Source: Chromobotia macracanthus (Eukaryota; Chordata; Actinopteri; Cypriniformes; Botiidae). From it: a DNA stretch of 64,000 nucleotides. The DNA lies in the NCBI GenBank assembly GCA_036877525.1, contig JAZGTH010000008.1, positions 7,295,001 through 7,359,000 on the forward strand. The letters are read 5' to 3'. Of the stretch, positions 58,130 through 64,000 are shown piece by piece. The first letter of the stretch is position 1. Every line of letters begins with the position of its first letter. The position numbers and the translations under genes were made by a program. Under the pieces are notes generated by a model. It did no database searches. It saw nothing but the letters and a program-made list of their open reading frames with translations, and was not told the origin of the DNA.

Positions 58130-58191
58130 CTGTGAAAACTATCCTGGTGGTGCGGGTGCCGTCTGGCAGGTCTGGTCTGGTCGTGCAGTAG
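58130..58191 (+). other. Exon-like segment with good splice signals (candidate)
   Basis: About 60 bases of pyrimidine-rich sequence end in ACCCAG at 58129. The 62-base segment ends at 58191 with AG/GTGAGG, a strong donor consensus. Two frames read through the acceptor side, one ending at a TAG just before the donor and one open across it (Cys-Glu-Asn-Tyr-Pro-Gly-Gly-Ala-Gly-Ala-Val-Trp). No family is recognised. It could be an exon of an unannotated transcript or chance. Confidence 0.2.
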
Positions 58192-61100
58192 GTGAGGGCT
58201 GGGGAACAGCATAGACCTCTGAGACAGTGAGCCTAATGCTCTCCACATGTTATTGTCTGGAAAACGGCCCTTCAGTTAGTCATCCACATGGAAAACTCTC
58301 CATTGGGGCAAACTGCAGCGCCACGCTGGACCAGACACCTCCCAACATCATAACCCCCCTCCGTTAGTTTCTGTCATCTAATTTGATTAGCTAAACAACG
58401 TTTCAAAAGTGTTTATGTTCGGTATAAGCCCTGTCACTCTGCTTGTGTTTTGCGGTATTCTGAACACGACCGTATGGGGGTGTGGAGTGGATTGTGTGAT
58501 TTCTTTTTTTTTTTTGCCTGAAGCGAGGAGCGGGGTTTTTGAAAGTTGAGGCTTCTGTGTTTTCTCTTGCTCCAGAATCAGGAGCAGGATTTCTCTCACC
58601 AATTAGCATTGAGTGAGCAGTAAGAGTAAAATAGAAAACCAGGAATGGAAATGGATTATGGAATGTTTTGAGTAGGAAGTGGAAATTGCTGTCGTTCCAC
58701 TCCACTTACATATTGTTTTGTAGTCTGTATGTTGCGTGGCGACAGGCAAAACTTGCTTTGACTCCTTTTTGAAACTATTTTAATGGGCAGAAAAAAATAC
58801 ACTGACTAACTAGTCGATTTTTGTCTGAAAAGTTAATCAATACCAACGTTTTTGCCATTCATAGCTGTGCTGATATTCAGTACCACAGTGCTCTTACTCG
58901 TGCAATTGCCAAAATATCCTTTTATATATTCAGATCTTAAATGTCAGACAGTCAAATTCATACTGAAAACATCATTTGTGAGGACTTTACTCACTGAAGG
59001 TCAGATATCAAGACCCTTGAACCCAGTACTGATGTGATGTTAGACACATGTGGCTATGCTCTCTGGCAGGCTGTCCTTCTGAACTGCAAGTGAAGCTGTT
59101 CTATTCCTGTCCTCCTTCTTCTAGAGACACAATGAACTGTTGAAAATGTAATTGCCTTCCTGATCTAACAACCATATGCCGTTCAAAAGCCCCTCACTCA
59201 CTCCAATGGGCAGCCGCTCAGATGATCTCACCCGCTGTATGCAGACAAAAGGGTGTTCTTATTAAAGAATGGCGCTGAGGAGAGATGACAAAGACGGTGG
59301 AACGTGGACAAGAGAATTTTTCTGATGCACTCCGAGAATTCCGTACAATGTTGGTGCCAGATATTAATTACTGTGTTCCAAAGGAATGGCTGCTATGAAT
59401 TGAGGTGCTGGTAGAGAACGTGTTAGAGTGTAGAGCAGAATGAATAACAGAATAGCTGGTGGTCAAGCTACTTTGGAGATCAGGCACAACAGACCTCCCA
59501 AGAATTCTGTTTATTTGAACATCTTATTGACTGTTTGTGGTGAGTGGCTGTACTTTAGCTTGCTGCCATGCAGAAGTGGCGCTCGGGCTGGGTTTAAGAC
59601 CCAAATATTTTTTGTAAAGCTCTGAATGCTGCGGACAGCACCAACGAAATTAAATCTGTTTGTAGACGGCGTGGTCATCCAGAAATAATAAGCACTGAAC
59701 ATTGCACAGTTTTAACTCTAGAAATCAAAATGTTCAGTAGTGCTTGAAGAATTTGTTGATAAACTTTAATACACCAGTTTGAACATTTAGCAAATTTATT
59801 TAATAAATTTCTTTAATTACATTCTTTATATTAATTTAATGACATGAACTCTGCAGAGTTATCAAATTTAGCAACTATATATTTTGAATATATTAGAAGC
59901 AATCTAAACCCTGAATATGTTAATAAACCTTGTACAATATCACAGCTAATGTAGCTAATGTAAAAGTTCCAATAAACACTCTCCCACGCGCAGCCCTGGA
60001 ACAGCGTGCGCAACCGCGTTCATGTAAATACTTTATGCAGCCTTCTTGGAAAAACACACGAGTGAACTTCAGCTCTCTGTGAGTGCAGTGGGTGAGGGAG
60101 AGATGGAGGAGATGAAATGAGCAGAAAAGATCAATAAAATGAAAAGCGTAAAAAAATAGAACCCAGTAATAAACGTCTCGTCTTTAGGAAGCAGAGCAGA
60201 GGTATTGCTATTTCTTACCAGGCTGACTTGTGATGTCTGTGTTAGACTCAGCAACAAGTGAATTAGCCTCCGGAAGAAATCAAACAAAAGCAAGGAAAAT
60301 CAATACCAACAAAGTAGAAGTTTTCATTACGTTCCACACCTATTGAATCAGCGCTAGGCCGTTATCACTTTATCGGTTTGGGGTCGCTGTACCGCAGTCA
60401 TTAACATCATCTAGGCATGCTAGATCCTTCTGTTCCTACTAGCGACGTCTCATCTTTGCCTTGTGCTTCCCGTGCACCTAAAGTGATGAAATATTGACCA
60501 GTTGCTCCGGGATCCAACTCTATTGATCTCAACTTATCCAGCTGTTTATATCTGAACTTAAGGTTTAACTTCCATTGATTTTTTTGCCACCTTTGAGTCC
60601 ACAAGGTGCTAGCCTTTGCTACCCGCTAATTGGCTTAAACAAGAGGATTGTGGTCTACACCTTAAACAGACAAAAACACATTAAACAACACAAACAATTT
60701 AATAACCTAAGAATTAAAAACAATGCAAAAAATGATACATTTCTTTCTCCAAGTCAGATTATTGGAGGTTTTTAGAAGTTAACAAAATTATTTTAAAGGC
60801 TAACTGACCTGTGTCCTAGTTCTTGGTTTTCACAAAGAAAAAAACATTAAAAATAATAAAAACAGATTTTTTTTTGCAGCAGTAGCTGAATGGAAAGTAA
60901 AAAAAAACCGTACAATTTATAAGATGTGCAGAAACCGCAAACTGTGCATTGTGAGTAAATACACAGTTTTAAAATATATCTCTGAAAGATGTTTCCAAAC
61001 AACCTTTTGGTTTGCATACTTTACAAATGCAGGGGAAAAATGTCTTTTGGGCATTGAGAAATTTTGAATATTTGCCTTTATTGGTGAAGCAGGGAATGGT

Positions 61101-61900
61101 TTTGCTTTTATACTGTTAGCTGACCCCAGCTTAACCTCAGAATGTTGGTGTGGTTTTGAAAAGATTATAGCTAGTAAGTGAACTCTTATACTGACACAAT
61201 ATTGACCAGCGTGAGTAAACCCGATGTGCTATCCGTGGAGATAAAATGCCAATGCTTTTATTTGTTTTCTGTCAGGTGACAAGGTTAAAATGCGAGCGGC
61301 ATACAGACATTAAATCAATGCTGTGGTCTTCTTATCTGTTTAAAATCATTAGACTGATTGTAACCAGTCCATAATTCATGCCAGTGAAAGCGTTAATATT
61401 TATTTTTTTGTTTTTAAAACTTCACTTTATTATATTACATTATTACATTACTTTATTACATTACATATTTATGTATTTATTTATTTTACCAGTCAACCTT
61501 GGGTGCCAATAAGTATATGACTGCAGAAGAATTTATCTATTTATTGCCTCGGATAGACATACATGCATTCAATTCTTCATAATGCTGTTGGTTTAAAAGC
61601 TGTTTACTGGTCATTGTATAAATCAAAAGAAGGCCTTGCAGCTTTTCAGAACAGAAAAGAAGCCTTTTATGTTATCATATGTAGGTTTTAACATGTATGC
61701 CATATTGTAATCAGGCATTTCATGATATGTTGTTTTTTTCTATTTAAAGATGCTAGCATTTGAAAAAGAATGAATAAAATGTAATAAATTTCAACTTAGA
61801 TGAAAAACATCTATGCGAGCTGTTACAGTTGTTTATCATTGCAGATGTTGTGTGTTTTCAAGATGTGTAGAAGTTCATATCATATAAGACATTCTGAGAA
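58192..61900. other. Long unique tract, no gene recognised
   Basis: Moderate-GC repeat-free patches at about 58240-58700, 59140-59420 and 60000-60620 may be conserved elements but show no outstanding motif cluster. TTAC/TTAT simple sequence occupies about 61429-61495. Frames at 58387-58705 overlap in two phases. Nothing resembles a known gene. Confidence 0.5.
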
Positions 61901-62098
61901 CCCAGTTAACAATTTTAGTTTGTAAGAACATTTCCCTAACATTTCCAACTTTTTAAAAACATTCCACTAACAACTTAAGAATAATGTTTTTGATATATAT
62001 GATACATAATGTTAAAAACATTCTACTAATGTTATTGCAAGAACATTTTCGATAACTCTAAGAGAACTACGTTCTAAGAATGTTCCCTGTTAGCTGGG
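61901..62098 (+). mobile_element. MITE-like element (CCCAGCTAACA family), copy 8, internally deleted
   Basis: Left CCCAGTTAACAATTTTAG and right GTTCCCTGTTAGCTGGG are near-perfect family ends. About 130 bases of the interior, including the central dyad, are missing. CATTCCACTAACAACTTAAG, TTTTTGATATATATGATA and TTCTACTAATGTTATTGCAAG remain. Confidence 0.88.
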
Positions 62099-63018
62099 AA
62101 TCAATCTTCCAGTGGTGGGTGGAAAGGTCCTTCATACTCTCTGAGGACTAATTCACACAGCTTTTGGTTATAAGAGACATCCTACCATATTTCAGTCAGA
62201 GTTCTCCATGAGAGAGGTCTCCTAGGGCCAAAGTCACATGACTGCCCCATAATGAATACGAATGTTAAAAAAACAAGGGGAGAGAGGGTTCTCATTGGGT
62301 ATGAATGCAAACAAGGCACCATTTGCTACCCTTTGGCCTTTCTTCAAAATCACTACACTTGTGTCAAGCCCTTAATGTTCAGTGACTGCTCACCAAATTC
62401 TTTAGGATCAGGTTAAGTCTTAAGCATATTGATCATTAATGTATTATTTGGTTTGTCCATTGATTAGGGATGAGATATTTACACAGATTTTAACTTTCTC
62501 TCATTTTATTTTGCTTTTGAAATTCACACCTTTTTGAAGGGCCCTGTTTTTGTAGCTCTTGTTTTTCTCTGAGAGAGACTCAAACAAGGGTCAACAAGAA
62601 TAGAGCCAATTTTTCCTTTCGAAAACAGAGCGAGAGAGTAGGCGTTTCTGTAGTTCAGAAACATGATGTTTTGTTTCTTATAACAGAAAAAGAAAAATCG
62701 CAAATTGTCTTGGTTGTTTCTTCTATACAAAGATGATATTTAAAGAGAGAGCAAATGGAGACAAATAGTCTCTATTTTCAGCTGAAAATACTCTTACTTA
62801 ATATTATTTCACATTTGTCTGCTGTAGACTTTCAGATGAGATCTCACTGATGTCTCAAACCATGCCCAAATGAGATTATGATATTGTAATAGTAATTTCT
62901 TATTTTTTTCAAACCTTTTCAAAGTTATTGATATATTGATAAATTTACAGCTGTGTGCTGTACTGTATGTCAACAATTTTTCAGCTTGTGTCTCTTTTCA
63001 TTTCTCCTCAGTGTATAT
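62099..63018. other. Unique or old-repeat tract
   Basis: The part from about 62740 has short GAGAC/TCTC-rich words (GACAAATAGTCTC, CAGATGAGATCTCACTG) and may be an older extension of the repeat that follows. No gene. Confidence 0.45.
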
Positions 63019-63122
63019 ATCTGAGACAAAGTTCTTTCTTAAATGAAACATAAGTGAGAACTCCATTTAGTCTCTAGAGCTATGAGGGAGCAACCTCTGG
63101 GCAATAAAACATTCTTCTGGGA
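63019..63122 (+). repeat. Dispersed repeat, matches 43525-43626
   Basis: Shares TCTGAGACAA, AATGAAACA, GAGAACTCCATTTAG, GAGCAACCTCTGGG and CATTCTTCTGGG with the copy about 19.5 kb away, in the same orientation. Unnamed family. Confidence 0.75.
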
Positions 63123-64000
63123 AGAACCATAGCTGTAGTCTAAGAATAAGTGTGTGTTTTTGAACAACAGAAAACAGCAACTCTTATCAATGTCTTTATA
63201 AGACTTGTAGCAGTTGATCTGACGTAGAAGTGACTCAGACAAGCACCAGCATAAACTCATTCTGCCCCCAGAGAGCAGAGTTCAACCACACACTCAGAGC
63301 AAAAAAACATTCCTCCACCCGTGTGTGTGTGTGTGTGTGTGTGTAAGGGAGGAGGTCTGTCTTTTCTCCCTGGCCTGTTTCCTATGTCGGGTCTGTTGTG
63401 TCTGCTGATAAGGCTCGGTCTCTGGGAGACTGAAGGCTATGCCCAGTCTTTACACAGATTGTGTTTGTTCGCCTGTGTATGTGTGTGTTCAGACAGGAGA
63501 TTGAGGGAGAGTTTGTGCATGTATGTGTGTGTGTAAGGCCAACACACCAAAAATAAACATTCTGTATATTGACTCCTCCCACTGTGTGACTGTGTGGGAA
63601 TGAAATCTTTATTTCATTTAACACAAACATGCAGGTTTAGTTTTTTATAATAATAAGGACTCATCTCATTGACTTTACCTGTTTTCATAGCAGGCTAATG
63701 ATATTTTATATCCCATAACTCTACCCCTAAACCAAACCCTTACACAGACCTGTTGACATCAATAAATTTAAGGCACAATATGATTTGGCCAATTTCATTT
63801 ATTTATTACAAGCAAGGACCACTTAAAATGCCCTTGCAAGATGTTTAACTATATTTGTAGGGTAATTTTAAAAAAATCTTGGCTTCCAAGTGTATCTAAA
63901 CCTGTACACAGTCACCCAGTAACACACAAAAGCAATTATTCCCAAAAGAATAGAACCGCAAAGAATTCTGGGAGGACGGGTGCCATGAAGGGGGGAATTT
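63123..64000. other. Unique tract with GT array and small repeat fragment
   Basis: A (GT)12 array is at 63321-63344. The segment at about 63706-63757 (TATATCCCATAACTCTACC, CCTAAACCAAACCC) resembles a cyprinid repeat with a CCCTACCCCTAACCC body, as recalled. No gene to the window end. Confidence 0.5.
63321..63344. repeat. (GT)12 microsatellite
   Basis: Twelve uninterrupted GT units. Frames that cross it on either strand read Cys-Val or Thr-His strings. Confidence 0.97.

Noticed and set aside
60410..60424. Palindrome around TCTAGGCATGCTAGA
   Set aside because: Arms are only 5 bp with an off-centre core; expected by chance.
1..64000. Known conserved microRNA hairpins
   Set aside because: I looked for several well-known mature sequences by eye (let-7, miR-9, miR-124, miR-137 and similar) and saw none. 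This is not a systematic search.
1..64000. LINE, LTR or endogenous viral coding remnants
   Set aside because: No reverse transcriptase, integrase, gag-like or transposase-like peptide was recognised in any frame.

Overview
The window reads as vertebrate, most likely teleost and probably cyprinid, non-coding DNA. The evidence is AT-rich, CpG-poor sequence, frequent CA/TG and CT/GA microsatellites, tRNA-derived SINEs of the type with a 'CTTTGGATAAAAG..TCTGCCAAATG' tail, and short non-autonomous DNA transposons, including a fold-back family bearing a TTCACCC-type end that I know from cyprinid genomes. The species call rests on recalled repeat families, not on a database search.

I recognise no protein-coding gene, rRNA, functional tRNA, CRISPR array or bacterial feature. 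The longest open frames (about 180 codons, at 655-1203 minus and 5358-5906 plus) are compositionally biased, match no family I know and are not flanked by convincing splice sites. Two short exon-like segments (11364-11422 and 58130-58191) have plausible splice signals but no recognisable product. The region is therefore best read as a gene desert or a very large intron.

Layout: repeats lie between tracts of unique sequence. One family with TIR-like ends of the form CCCAGCTAACA...TGTTAGCTGGG occurs eight times (2454, 3222, 6257, 9865, 19303, 29447, 50473, 61901; four in each orientation). Other mobile elements are a hAT-like element with a near-perfect 8-bp target duplication (32561-32894), a roughly 550-bp fold-back element (38557-39112) with a truncated relative (35714-36010), and a 268-bp MITE with 23-bp inverted ends (40494-40761). 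Five clear to probable SINE copies plus several tRNA-like relics are present.

Between the repeats are repeat-free tracts with dense homeodomain, POU-octamer, FOX, SOX, PBX/MEIS and nuclear-receptor-type motifs, for example 13020-13640, 25280-26140, 27467-27690, 45400-45790, 51000-51460 and 56980-57260. This texture is what conserved non-coding enhancers around developmental transcription-factor genes look like, so a plausible overall role is long-range cis-regulation of a gene outside the window. Conservation cannot be tested from one sequence, so every regulatory call is a hypothesis.
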